From positions 1 to 8,071 of the forward strand of contig DIZT01000095.1 of NCBI GenBank assembly GCA_002427975.1: a DNA stretch of 8,071 bases. The letters are read 5' to 3'. The stretch comes from Micrococcaceae bacterium UBA6021. Its GTDB lineage: Bacteria > Actinomycetota > Actinomycetes > Actinomycetales > Micrococcaceae. The translations under genes were made by a program, and so were the position numbers. Positions 1 to 6,293 of this stretch are shown in pieces (position 1 is the first letter of the stretch; each line of letters begins with the position of its first letter). The notes under the pieces were generated by a model that saw only the letters and a program-made list of their open reading frames with translations, had not been told where the DNA came from and did no database searches.

Positions 1-738
1 TGTCCGCACTTTGCTGGCACGCTTGAGCACCTGGAGCGCGCGAACTGCGGCGTTGCTGCTCCGGCCGCTTTCCACAGCGTCCGCTGACGGCTCAGCTGTT
101 CCCTCCTCAGGTGCCGTTTCACCATAAGGCAAGGCGCCGACGTCGGCCGGTGAGTTTTTGAGGAACTTCAACACCAGCGGAACCACGGCCAGCGCGCCGG
201 CGGCGATCAGCAGCGATGCCTGCCGCCAGCCCGGATCCTGGGCCAGCATGGCGATGAACGGCAGGAAGACCAACTGGCCCGCGGCGCTCCCGGCGGTCAG
301 GATGCCGATCACCAGCCCACGGCTCTTGGCGAACCAGGTGTTGGCGATGGTGGCGGCGAACACGAGCGCCATGGACCCTGTGCCGAGGCCGATGAGCAGG
401 CCCCAGGTCAGGAGGATTTGCCAGGACTGGGTGACCAGCACCGTGAGGGCGCTGCCGGCACCGATCAGCACCAGGCCGGTGGCGGTGACGGCCCGGATGC
501 CAAACCGCTCCATCAGGGCCGCGGCGAAGGGAGCTGTCAGGCCAAACAGGACCAGGTTAATGCTGACGGCAGCCGAGAGGACGGTGGTGGACCAGCCGAA
601 CTCCTGCTGCAGCGGCACCATCAGGACACCCGGGGCCGCCCGGAATCCGGCGGCGCCCACGAGGGCCAGGAAGGCGACGGCGGCGACTATCCAGGCGGGG
701 TGCAGACGTGGGCGGCGGGTTTTTTCGGTGGCGCTCAT
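1..738 (-). CDS. MFS transporter, N-terminal half (partial at window edge)
   Basis: Major facilitator superfamily secondary carrier of the cytoplasmic membrane; substrate unknown. The reading frame is open from ATG at 738 down to position 1, giving 246 residues, and the C-terminal half lies outside the window. The translation starts MSATEKTRRPRLHPAW and then alternates hydrophobic helices consistent with the first six membrane segments: a helix near residues 16-35, then FGWSTTVLSAAVSINLVLFG, a short basic cytoplasmic turn LMERFGIRAV typical of the MFS loop 2-3, a glycine-rich helix GLLIGLGTGSM, and FAKSRGLVIGILTAGSAAGQ. A long hydrophilic stretch after about residue 200 (LPYGETAPEEGTAEPSADAVE) fits the central cytoplasmic loop. 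The pattern recalls the oxalate/formate and monocarboxylate branch, which is only a loose hint at substrate. Its ATG overlaps the TGA of the HxlR regulator (ATGA) and no Shine-Dalgarno is evident, so translational coupling is likely. Confidence 0.88.
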   Translation of the reverse strand, partial: MSATEKTRRPRLHPAWIVAAVAFLALVGAAGFRAAPGVLMVPLQQEFGWSTTVLSAAVSINLVLFGLTAPFAAALMERFGIRAVTATGLVLIGAGSALTVLVTQSWQILLTWGLLIGLGTGSMALVFAATIANTWFAKSRGLVIGILTAGSAAGQLVFLPFIAMLAQDPGWRQASLLIAAGALAVVPLVLKFLKNSPADVGALPYGETAPEEGTAEPSADAVESGRSSNAAVRALQVLKRASKVRT

Positions 739-1223
739 GCGGCGGTAGCCAGTTGCATGGGAGCGTCTGACCGGGTCAGGCTGTGCCAGCTGGTGTTCGC
801 GGCAGTGAGCCGTTCCCCGCAGCCGGTGCAGGTGTCCGCGGAGCTGGTCCGCTGGCCGCAGCCGGAGTGGATGACGTACATGTGGGCCTGGTCCGAGGGC
901 GCCGGGAGGTGCTTTTCCGCCCACATGACCACGGCGTTCAGCACCGGGAGGGCGTCCGCACCCTTGGGGGTCAGGACGTACTCCTGGCGGAGGCGGCCGC
1001 CGTCGTCGTACGCCTTCTTCTCGAGCAGCCCCGACTCCACGAGGCCCGCCAGGCGTCTGGTGAGCACCGAGTCCGCGACGGCGAGCCGGGACTTCATGGC
1101 GTCGAAGCGCCCGTTACCGAAAAAGACCTCGCGGAGCACAAGCATGCTCCAGGGGTCACCGAAAATGTCGAGACCGCGTGCCATGCTGCAGGTGCGCTGG
1201 GACCAGTCGGAGCGGAGTGCCAT
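735..1223 (-). CDS. HxlR-family winged-helix transcriptional regulator
   Basis: A 162-residue DNA-binding regulator. The HxlR signature is clear: Cys12 followed by MARGLDIFGDPWSMLVLREV (about residues 14-32), the recognition region RFDAMKSRLAVADSVLTRRL (39-58), then a wing ending YVLTPKGADALPVL (82-95). HxlR proteins usually act as dimers and often control an adjacent gene. The C-terminal tail has His119, Cys122, Cys132 and Cys135 in a C-x9-C-x2-C arrangement, a possible small metal-binding knuckle seen in a subset of the family; Cys12 is at the place where some members sense thiol stress. The ATG at 1223 is preceded by AGGGTGG at a usable distance. The stop overlaps the start of the MFS gene, so the two are almost certainly one operon and the transporter is the likely target. 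The ligand is not deducible. Confidence 0.92.
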   Translation of the reverse strand: MALRSDWSQRTCSMARGLDIFGDPWSMLVLREVFFGNGRFDAMKSRLAVADSVLTRRLAGLVESGLLEKKAYDDGGRLRQEYVLTPKGADALPVLNAVVMWAEKHLPAPSDQAHMYVIHSGCGQRTSSADTCTGCGERLTAANTSWHSLTRSDAPMQLATAA

Positions 1224-1240
1224 AACGCCACCCTAGCTAA

Positions 1241-1255
1241 CTTTCTTGAAGAAAG
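1241..1255. promoter_or_regulatory. Candidate operator for the HxlR-MFS operon
   Basis: CTTTCTTGAAGAAAG is a perfect 7-1-7 inverted repeat located 18 bp upstream of the regulator's start codon. It is AT-rich in a GC-rich setting and lies where the operon promoter should be. HxlR regulators bind short dyads near their own promoters, so autoregulation is a reasonable inference. A second short palindrome, TAGCTA, lies at 1234-1239, between the dyad and the start codon. No convincing -35/-10 pair could be assigned. Confidence 0.5.
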
Positions 1256-1270
1256 CCAGGGGTTCCTTTC

Positions 1271-1313
1271 CGCGAGATGGCACTTCGCGACTGCGGTGAA
1301 GTGCCATCCCGCG
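1271..1313 (-). terminator. Hairpin directly after the metB-like stop codon; candidate 3'-end element
   Basis: Two arms, 1271-1286 and 1298-1313, pair over 16 positions around an 11-nt loop. Fifteen are Watson-Crick pairs; the remaining one is A-C on the plus strand but becomes a G-U wobble in the minus-strand RNA, which favours function in the metB-side transcript. The stem begins 2 nt after the metB-like TAA. No U-tract follows (the next bases on the minus strand are GAAAGG), so this is not a classic intrinsic terminator; a U-less terminator or an mRNA 3'-end stabiliser is possible. Its core resembles the two palindromes at 6228 and 7279. Confidence 0.5.
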
Positions 1314-1315
1314 GG

Positions 1316-2476
1316 TTACTTAAGGAAGGTGAAGGCGTGCTCCAGGTCCGCGATGAGGTCTTCCACGTCTTCGATGCCGCAGGACAGCCGGATCAGGTTG
1401 ACGGGAACGGCCAGCTCCGTGCCCTTGACGGAGGCGTGGGTCATCTCCGAGGGGTAGTTCATCAGCGACTCGATGCCGCCCAGGGATTCCGCCAGCGTGA
1501 ACACGGACGTGTTTTCCGCGACCGTGCGGGCCGCCGCTTCGCCGCCCTTGAACTGGACGGACACCATGCCGCCGAACTTCTTCATCTGCTTCTTGGCCAG
1601 CTCATGGCCGGGGTGGGACGGCAGGCCCGGGTACAGCACTGCCTCCACCTCCGGGCGCTCGAGCAGCCATTCGGCGACAGCCTGGCCGTTGTCGCTGTGC
1701 CGGTCCATGCGCACGCCGAGCGTCTTCAGGCCGCGGGTGGTCAGGAACGCGTCCATGGGGCCGGAGACTGCACCCACCGCGAACTGGACAAAGCCGATCT
1801 TCTCCGCGAGCTCCGCGTCCTTGACCACAATGGCGCCGCCCACCACGTCGGAGTGCCCGCCGATGTACTTGGTAGTGGAGTGGACCACGACGTCGGCACC
1901 CAAGGCAAGCGGGGTCTGCAGGTAGGGCGACGCGAAGGTGTTGTCCACCACCAGAAGAGCCCCGGCGTCGTGCGCTACTGCGGCGAGCGCCTCGATGTCG
2001 GTGATCTTCATCAGCGGGTTGGAGGGGGTCTCCACCCAGACGAAGCGGGTCTTGTTCGCGGCAACGGCTTTGCGCACCGCATCCAGGTCCGCCATGTCCA
2101 CGGGGGTGTTGCCGATCCCCCAGTCGCCGAGCACGCGGCTGATCAGCCGGTAGGTGCCGCCGTAGGCGTCGTTGCCGAGCACAATGTGGTCACCCGGCCG
2201 GGCCAGCGCCCTGATCAGCGAGTCCTCCGCTGCGAGGCCGGAGCTGAAGGAGTACGCGTGGGTTCCGCCTTCGAGGGCCGCGAGCTGCTCCTGCAGGGCG
2301 TCACGGGTGGGGTTGGTGCCGCGGCCGTATTCGTAACCGTCGCGGAGCCCGCCGATGCCGTCCTGGGCGTAGGTGGAGCTGAAGTGCACCGGCGGGACCA
2401 CCGCGCCGGTGCGGGGCTCGAAGGCCTGGCCGGCGTGGACGGCGCGCGTGTTGAAACCCTGGTTTTCTGCAGACAT
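1316..2476 (-). CDS. metB: Cystathionine gamma-synthase / gamma-lyase family PLP enzyme
   Basis: A 386-residue cytoplasmic enzyme of the Cys/Met-metabolism PLP family, at the usual full length. Visible hallmarks are YEYGRGTNPT (residues 48-57, phosphate-contacting Tyr and Arg from the neighbouring subunit), SSGLAA (78-83), the PLP-stacking tyrosine in DAYGGTYR (103-110), VVDNTF with the pyridine-binding Asp178, and the Schiff-base lysine Lys203 in HSTTKYIGGHSD. Near the C-terminus SLGGIESLMNYPSEMTHAS is the substrate-side loop. As a gamma-synthase it joins an O-acyl-homoserine to cysteine; as a gamma-lyase it cleaves cystathionine to cysteine. Sequence alone does not separate these, and its position directly after cbs makes reverse transsulfuration plausible, so the symbol is provisional. 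The start is supported by GAAAGGA at 2484-2490, 7 nt before ATG. It is probably co-transcribed with cbs, 70 bp upstream. Confidence 0.9.
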   Translation of the reverse strand: MSAENQGFNTRAVHAGQAFEPRTGAVVPPVHFSSTYAQDGIGGLRDGYEYGRGTNPTRDALQEQLAALEGGTHAYSFSSGLAAEDSLIRALARPGDHIVLGNDAYGGTYRLISRVLGDWGIGNTPVDMADLDAVRKAVAANKTRFVWVETPSNPLMKITDIEALAAVAHDAGALLVVDNTFASPYLQTPLALGADVVVHSTTKYIGGHSDVVGGAIVVKDAELAEKIGFVQFAVGAVSGPMDAFLTTRGLKTLGVRMDRHSDNGQAVAEWLLERPEVEAVLYPGLPSHPGHELAKKQMKKFGGMVSVQFKGGEAAARTVAENTSVFTLAESLGGIESLMNYPSEMTHASVKGTELAVPVNLIRLSCGIEDVEDLIADLEHAFTFLK

Positions 2477-2501
2477 TTGAAGGTCCTTTCATACGTTGAT
2501 C

Positions 2502-2533
2502 GAGCCTGTCGAGATCTTGGTTTCGACAGGCTC
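2502..2533. repeat. Perfect 11-bp-stem hairpin between cbs and metB
   Basis: GAGCCTGTCGA (2502-2512) and TCGACAGGCTC (2523-2533) form a perfect stem around a 10-nt loop in the 70-bp cbs-metB gap. It starts 13 nt after the cbs stop and ends 11 nt before the GAAAGGA ribosome-binding site of the next gene. There is no T-run after it, so full termination is doubtful; partial attenuation, RNA processing or a dispersed repeat are alternatives. It differs in sequence from the other palindromes in the window. Confidence 0.6.
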
Positions 2534-2546
2534 AACCACCGGAGGA

Positions 2547-3932
2547 TTAGTTGCTGAGGTAGGCGAGGAGGTCGTGGCGGGTGAGGATTCCCACCGGGGC
2601 GCCGACGAACGTCACCATCACGGTGTCAACGTCGGAGAGCAACTGACGGGCTGCGGAGATGGTTTCCAGCGAGCCGATGACCGGCAGCCTGGGCCCCATG
2701 TGTTCGGAGATCTTGTCCGTCAGCTTGGCTTCGCCGCGGAACAGCTTGGAGGTCAGGGTCCGCTCATCCACGGCGCCGAGCACCTCGCCCATCACCACCG
2801 GCGGTTCCTGCGAGAGCACCGGGATGTGGCTGACACCGAACTCGTTCATGATGTTAATGACGTCACGGACGGTCTCGTTCGGATGGATGTGCACCAGGTC
2901 CGGCAGCTCGCCGTTCTTGGTCTTGATGACCTCGCCCACGGACGCCTCCTCGCCGCCGGAGAGGAATCCGTACGAACGCATCCACTGGTCGTTGAAGATC
3001 TTGGCCAGGTAGCCGCGGCCGGAGTCGGGCAGGATGACCACCACCACGGCACTTTCCGGGAGGTCGCGGGCGGTCTGCAGCGCAGCCACCACCGCCATGC
3101 CGGAGGAGCCGCCAACCAGCAGGCCTTCCTCGCGGGCCAGGCGGCGGGTCATGGCGAAGGAATCGGCGTCAGTGACGGCAATGACGTCGTCCGGGACGGA
3201 CTTGTCATAGTTGTCCGGCCACATGTCCTCGCCGACGCCCTCCACGAAGTACGGGCGACCGGTGCCGCCGGAGTAGACCGAACCTTCGGGGTCTGCCCCG
3301 ACGATCCTGACCCGGCCGCCGTCGGCCTCGGCACGGTCCGCCGAGACCTCCTTGAGGTAGCGGCCGGTGCCGGTGATGGTGCCGCCGGTGCCGGCGCCGA
3401 TCACGCAGTGCGTCACCAGGCCGTCAGTGTCACGCCAGATTTCCGGGCCGGTGGTCTCGTAGTGGCTGCCCGGGGCCGCCGGATTGGAGAACTGGTCCGG
3501 CTTGTAGGCACCGGGGATTTCCGTGACGAGCCGGTCCGAGACGCTGTAGTAGCTCTGCGGGCTGTCGGGCGCCACGGACGTGGGCGTGACCACTACTTCG
3601 GCGCCATAAGCCTGAAGCACGGCGCGCTTGTCTTCGCCCACCTTGTCCGGCACCACGAAGATGCACTTGTAGCCCTTTTGCTGGGCCACCAGCGCCAGCC
3701 CTACACCGGTATTGCCCGACGTCGGCTCAACGATGGTGCCGCCGGGCAGCAGTGCGCCGGTCCGTTCGGCCTCTTCGATCATTTTCACCGCGATACGGTC
3801 CTTGATGGAGCCGCCCGGATTGATGTATTCCAGTTTGACCAGGACCGTGGCTTCGATGCCTTCCGTCACGTGGTTGAGCTTGATGAGCGGCGTGTTTCCG
3901 ATGAGGTCCAGGACGGACTGCGCGTACTTCAT
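2547..3932 (-). CDS. cbs: Cystathionine beta-synthase with C-terminal CBS-domain pair
   Basis: A 461-residue PLP enzyme that condenses serine with homocysteine to give cystathionine, the first step of reverse transsulfuration. The catalytic fold-type II core spans about residues 1-320: IGNTPLIKL (11-19), Schiff-base Lys44 in NPGGSIKDR, EPTSGNTGVGLA (69-80), the phosphate-binding loop GAGTGGT (179-185), and LPDSGRGYLAKIFNDQWM (301-318). A tandem CBS-domain module fills about 330-461 (SHIPVLS at 368-374; GAPVGILTRHDLLAYL at 444-459), as in full-length beta-synthases, whereas plain cysteine synthases lack it. There is no N-terminal haem-binding extension. The frame stays open upstream to 4322, but the homology begins at the ATG at 3932, and the extension is low-complexity sequence overlapping the divergent gene. 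No Shine-Dalgarno lies close to this ATG (AGGAGA is 16 nt away), so leaderless initiation is possible. The metB-like gene follows on the same strand. Confidence 0.95.
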   Translation of the reverse strand: MKYAQSVLDLIGNTPLIKLNHVTEGIEATVLVKLEYINPGGSIKDRIAVKMIEEAERTGALLPGGTIVEPTSGNTGVGLALVAQQKGYKCIFVVPDKVGEDKRAVLQAYGAEVVVTPTSVAPDSPQSYYSVSDRLVTEIPGAYKPDQFSNPAAPGSHYETTGPEIWRDTDGLVTHCVIGAGTGGTITGTGRYLKEVSADRAEADGGRVRIVGADPEGSVYSGGTGRPYFVEGVGEDMWPDNYDKSVPDDVIAVTDADSFAMTRRLAREEGLLVGGSSGMAVVAALQTARDLPESAVVVVILPDSGRGYLAKIFNDQWMRSYGFLSGGEEASVGEVIKTKNGELPDLVHIHPNETVRDVINIMNEFGVSHIPVLSQEPPVVMGEVLGAVDERTLTSKLFRGEAKLTDKISEHMGPRLPVIGSLETISAARQLLSDVDTVMVTFVGAPVGILTRHDLLAYLSN

Positions 3933-4012
3933 AGGTACAAAGTTACAGTCTCCTGGCCCGTCCATCAGATGATGGCCCGCTGCGCCGGCTTCGGTGCGAA
4001 GATTATGCGGTG
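3933..4012. promoter_or_regulatory. Divergent promoter region between cbs and the permease gene
   Basis: This 80-bp gap must contain the start signals for both divergent genes. On the minus strand TAACTT (3946-3941) matches the TAnnnT form of a -10 box and ends 8 nt before the cbs ATG. On the plus strand GATTAT (4001-4006) matches TATAAT at four positions and ends 6 nt before ATG at 4013. Both would place transcription starts at or near the start codon. -35 matches are poor on both sides. A perfect dyad CCATCA-GA-TGATGG lies at 3962-3975 in the middle and could be a shared operator. All assignments are by eye. Confidence 0.4.
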
Positions 4013-5200
4013 ATGCACGGCTTATGGTCGAAGAAAACACGCAGTTATCTCCTTCCCGGCTGCATGCTGCTGGCCGGGTTGGGGTGCCTGCTGTCCGGAC
4101 TGCTGCCGTGGGCCGCTTTCGGCGGACTGGCCGGGCGGACAGTGCCAGTGCTCGCTTTTGTCGTGTCCATGACCCTGGTGACCGAACTGTTGGACGACGC
4201 CGGCATTTTCCGGGTGGTGACCGCGAGGCTGGCAGCCATGGGCCGGGAGCGGGTGGTCCTTCTCTGGCTACTGGTGATCGCCCTGGCCACGGTGTCCACG
4301 GTGTTCCTCTCCTTGGATACAACGGCAGTGCTGGTCACTCCGGTGGTGGTTCTCCTGGCCGTCCACGCCCGGATCCCGCCATTGCCATTCGCGCTGACCA
4401 CCATCTGGCTGGCCAATACCGCGTCACTGCTGCTTCCGGTGTCCAACCTCACCAACCTCCTGGCCCAAAGCAGGCTGGGGCTGAGCCCGTTCTCCTTCGC
4501 CGGCCTGGTCTGGGCTCCGGCGCTGGTGGGGCTTTTGGTGCCCGTCGGCATGCTCTGGCTCGCCTTCCGGAGGGACCTGCGGGGCCAATACCGGCCCGCG
4601 GCCCGCCATGTGGTCCGTGACCGGGTGCTTTTCAGGTGTGCTGTTGGCACCTTGGCCGCCCTGTTGCCGGCCTTGGTGTCCGGGGTCCCGGTGTATATCC
4701 CGGCCGGTGCGGCCGCGGTGTTTCTTGGTGCCGTGTATGCCTGGCGGCGCCCCTCAACCCTGAAATGGTCGCTGCTGCCGTGGCGGCCCCTGATGCTCGC
4801 GTCGGGCCTCTTTTTACTCGTTGAAACTTTGCACGCGCACGGTCTCAGCCGGATCCTGGCACCGGTGGCCGGGGCCGGGGAGGGCTTCCTGCAGTTGCTG
4901 CAGTTGGCTGCGGCGGGTGTGGGCGCCGCCAATACTGTCAACAATTTGCCAGCCTATCTGGCGCTTGAGCCCGTGGCCGGTTCCCCCGCGCGGCTGGCGG
5001 CGCTGCTTATCGGCGTCAATTTCGGTCCCTTGGTGGCGCCATGGGCCTCGCTGGCCACCCTCCTATGGCACGAGCGGCTCCAGGCCCAGAACGTGCGCAT
5101 CCGGTGGGGCGGGTTCGCCGTTGCCGGGCTGGCCGCAGTGATGCTGACTGTGCCGCTGGCGGTACTCGCCTTGTGGGTCACCGCGGGGCGGCCGGGCTAG
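4013..5200 (+). CDS. ArsB/SLC13-type membrane permease (ion transporter superfamily)
   Basis: A 395-residue polytopic inner-membrane protein with roughly ten hydrophobic segments. Residues resembling the arsenite/anion permease family are SLDTTAVLVTPVV (100-112), NTASLLLPVSNLTNLL (135-150), NTVNNLPAYLAL (307-318) and VNFGPLVAPWASLATLLW (335-352); the last three match the places where ArsB has its Asn-Leu-Thr-Asn, VNN-Pro and LGPxxxPxGSLATLLW motifs. The two halves carry related re-entrant-loop motifs (NLTN, VNNLP), as expected of the inverted-repeat fold. It is slightly shorter than ArsB (about 430 residues). No arsR, arsC or other arsenic gene is in the window, so arsenite is only one possibility; other anions or Na+/H+ exchange remain open. 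An in-frame GTG at 4010 directly precedes the chosen ATG; neither has a clear Shine-Dalgarno. It diverges from cbs and is followed 43 bp later by the glycosylase gene on the same strand. Confidence 0.82.
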   Translation: MHGLWSKKTRSYLLPGCMLLAGLGCLLSGLLPWAAFGGLAGRTVPVLAFVVSMTLVTELLDDAGIFRVVTARLAAMGRERVVLLWLLVIALATVSTVFLSLDTTAVLVTPVVVLLAVHARIPPLPFALTTIWLANTASLLLPVSNLTNLLAQSRLGLSPFSFAGLVWAPALVGLLVPVGMLWLAFRRDLRGQYRPAARHVVRDRVLFRCAVGTLAALLPALVSGVPVYIPAGAAAVFLGAVYAWRRPSTLKWSLLPWRPLMLASGLFLLVETLHAHGLSRILAPVAGAGEGFLQLLQLAAAGVGAANTVNNLPAYLALEPVAGSPARLAALLIGVNFGPLVAPWASLATLLWHERLQAQNVRIRWGGFAVAGLAAVMLTVPLAVLALWVTAGRPG

Positions 5201-5243
5201 GGTTCGATCCTGCGGAGCCACCGGGACGTGGGACGATGTTTTA

Positions 5244-6215
5244 ATGACCATCACCGATGCAACAGCCCGGCTTGCCGCCGCGGCGGACGCATCCCTGCGC
5301 TGGCATCCGGACGGCCCGTACAGCCTGCACCAAACGCTGGGCACACTCCTGCGCGGTACCGGAGATCCGTCGTTTTCCGTCCTTCCGAACGGCTTTTGGA
5401 CCGCATTTACGACGCCGGATGGCCCGGTTACGCTGCGCCTCAGCCCTGCTGCGGACGGGGCCGTTGATGCCCAGGCCTGGGGTCCCGGTTCCGCCGCCGG
5501 ACTCGCCGGGGTGCCCCGGCTCCTGGGCGCCGAGGACGATTGGTCGGCGTTCGACGAACCCGCCTTCCATGCCACGCTCCCCCGGATGGTCCGTGACGCC
5601 CGACGCCGGAACCCGGCTGTCCGCCTTCCCTCCACCGGGCGGGTGGTTGACTGCCTTGTGCCCACCATCCTTGAGCAGAAGGTCACCGTCATCGAGGCCC
5701 GCCGCGGCTACCGGTACCTGATGTACCGGTTCGGCTCACCGGCCCCGGCGGCCGGAACCACCGCACCGGAAGGGCTCCGCCTCCAGCCCACCCCGGAGCA
5801 GTGGCTGCGCATCCCATCCTGGGAGTGGCACCAGGCCGGAGTCGGGCCACAGCGTTCGGCCACCGTCATGCGGGCCCTGCGATCCGCCGTCGCGCTTGAA
5901 CGGCTGGCGGCCCTGCCGGCAGCGGAGGCGGCAGCCAGGATGCAGGTCATTCCCGGTATCGGGGTGTGGACCGCGGCTGAGGTGGTGCAGCGGACCCACG
6001 GCTGCCCGGACTCCATCGCAGTAGGCGATTATCATCTCGCGGCGTATGTGGGCGCCGCCCTCACCGGCCGCCGGACGGACGACGCCGGCATGCTGGCCCT
6101 GCTGGAACCGTGGGCGGGTCAGCGGCAGCGGGTTGTCCGAATGCTGGGGCTGAGCGGCTTCCGCAAACCCACGTTCGGGCCGCGGATGACCATCCAGGAC
6201 CACCGCCAACACTGA
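5244..6215 (+). CDS. AlkA-like DNA-3-methyladenine glycosylase, HhH-GPD superfamily
   Basis: A 323-residue protein related to base-excision-repair glycosylases that remove alkylated purines. The decisive region is a helix-hairpin-helix, MQVIPGIGVWTAAEVVQR (233-250), followed by DSIAVGDYHLAAYV (256-269), where Asp262 occupies the catalytic aspartate position of the superfamily. TILEQKVTV (141-149) matches the ILxQxVS-type helix opening the HhH-GPD domain. The first 110 or so residues look like the variable N-terminal domain. There is no C-terminal Cys4 cluster, so an iron-sulfur MutY/Nth enzyme is unlikely. ATG at 5244 is preceded by GTGGGACG about 10 nt upstream. The 43-bp gap after the permease gene has no obvious terminator, so read-through is likely, though a functional link is not apparent. 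The gene ends 12 nt before the palindrome at 6228. Confidence 0.87.
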   Translation: MTITDATARLAAAADASLRWHPDGPYSLHQTLGTLLRGTGDPSFSVLPNGFWTAFTTPDGPVTLRLSPAADGAVDAQAWGPGSAAGLAGVPRLLGAEDDWSAFDEPAFHATLPRMVRDARRRNPAVRLPSTGRVVDCLVPTILEQKVTVIEARRGYRYLMYRFGSPAPAAGTTAPEGLRLQPTPEQWLRIPSWEWHQAGVGPQRSATVMRALRSAVALERLAALPAAEAAARMQVIPGIGVWTAAEVVQRTHGCPDSIAVGDYHLAAYVGAALTGRRTDDAGMLALLEPWAGQRQRVVRMLGLSGFRKPTFGPRMTIQDHRQH

Positions 6216-6227
6216 CGTCCTTTTCAA

Positions 6228-6292
6228 GCAACGCGGGGTCACTTAGCGCCCATGTGGGGCGTCTTAATGGGCGCTAAGTGACCCCGCGTTGC
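6228..6292. repeat. Perfect 26-bp palindrome, copy A of a flanking pair
   Basis: Arms 6228-6253 and 6267-6292 are exact reverse complements over 26 bp around a 13-nt loop. The outer 18 bases, GCAACGCGGGGTCACTTA, are identical to copy B at 7279. It lies between two convergent genes: 12 nt after the glycosylase stop and 1 nt from the stop of the minus-strand gene, so it could act as a bidirectional terminator. Neither side has a run of T after the stem. Copies A and B differ at two base pairs within the stem, and pairing is kept on both arms. Confidence 0.9.
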
Positions 6293-6293
6293 A

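Noticed and set aside
158..1457. Overlapping plus-strand frames opposite the MFS and HxlR genes
   Set aside because: They are shadows of two well-supported minus-strand genes; several overlap each other in different frames and none shows a domain.
1277..2557. Long plus-strand frame (426 codons) opposite the metB-like gene
   Set aside because: It is the antisense shadow of a clear PLP enzyme; high GC keeps antisense frames open, and the translation is rich in His, Gly, Val and Arg with no family motif.
2496..4013. Plus-strand frame of 505 codons opposite cbs
   Set aside because: Antisense shadow of cbs with low-complexity composition and no recognisable domain.
3933..4322. N-terminal extension of cbs up to ATG 4322
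   Set aside because: The extra 130 residues are Pro/Arg-rich, unlike any cbs, and lie antisense to the permease coding region; family homology begins at ATG 3932.
5199..5216. GGTTCGATCC resembling a tRNA T-arm
   Set aside because: The T-stem does not pair properly, and no acceptor, anticodon or D-arm can be built from the surrounding sequence, most of which is coding.
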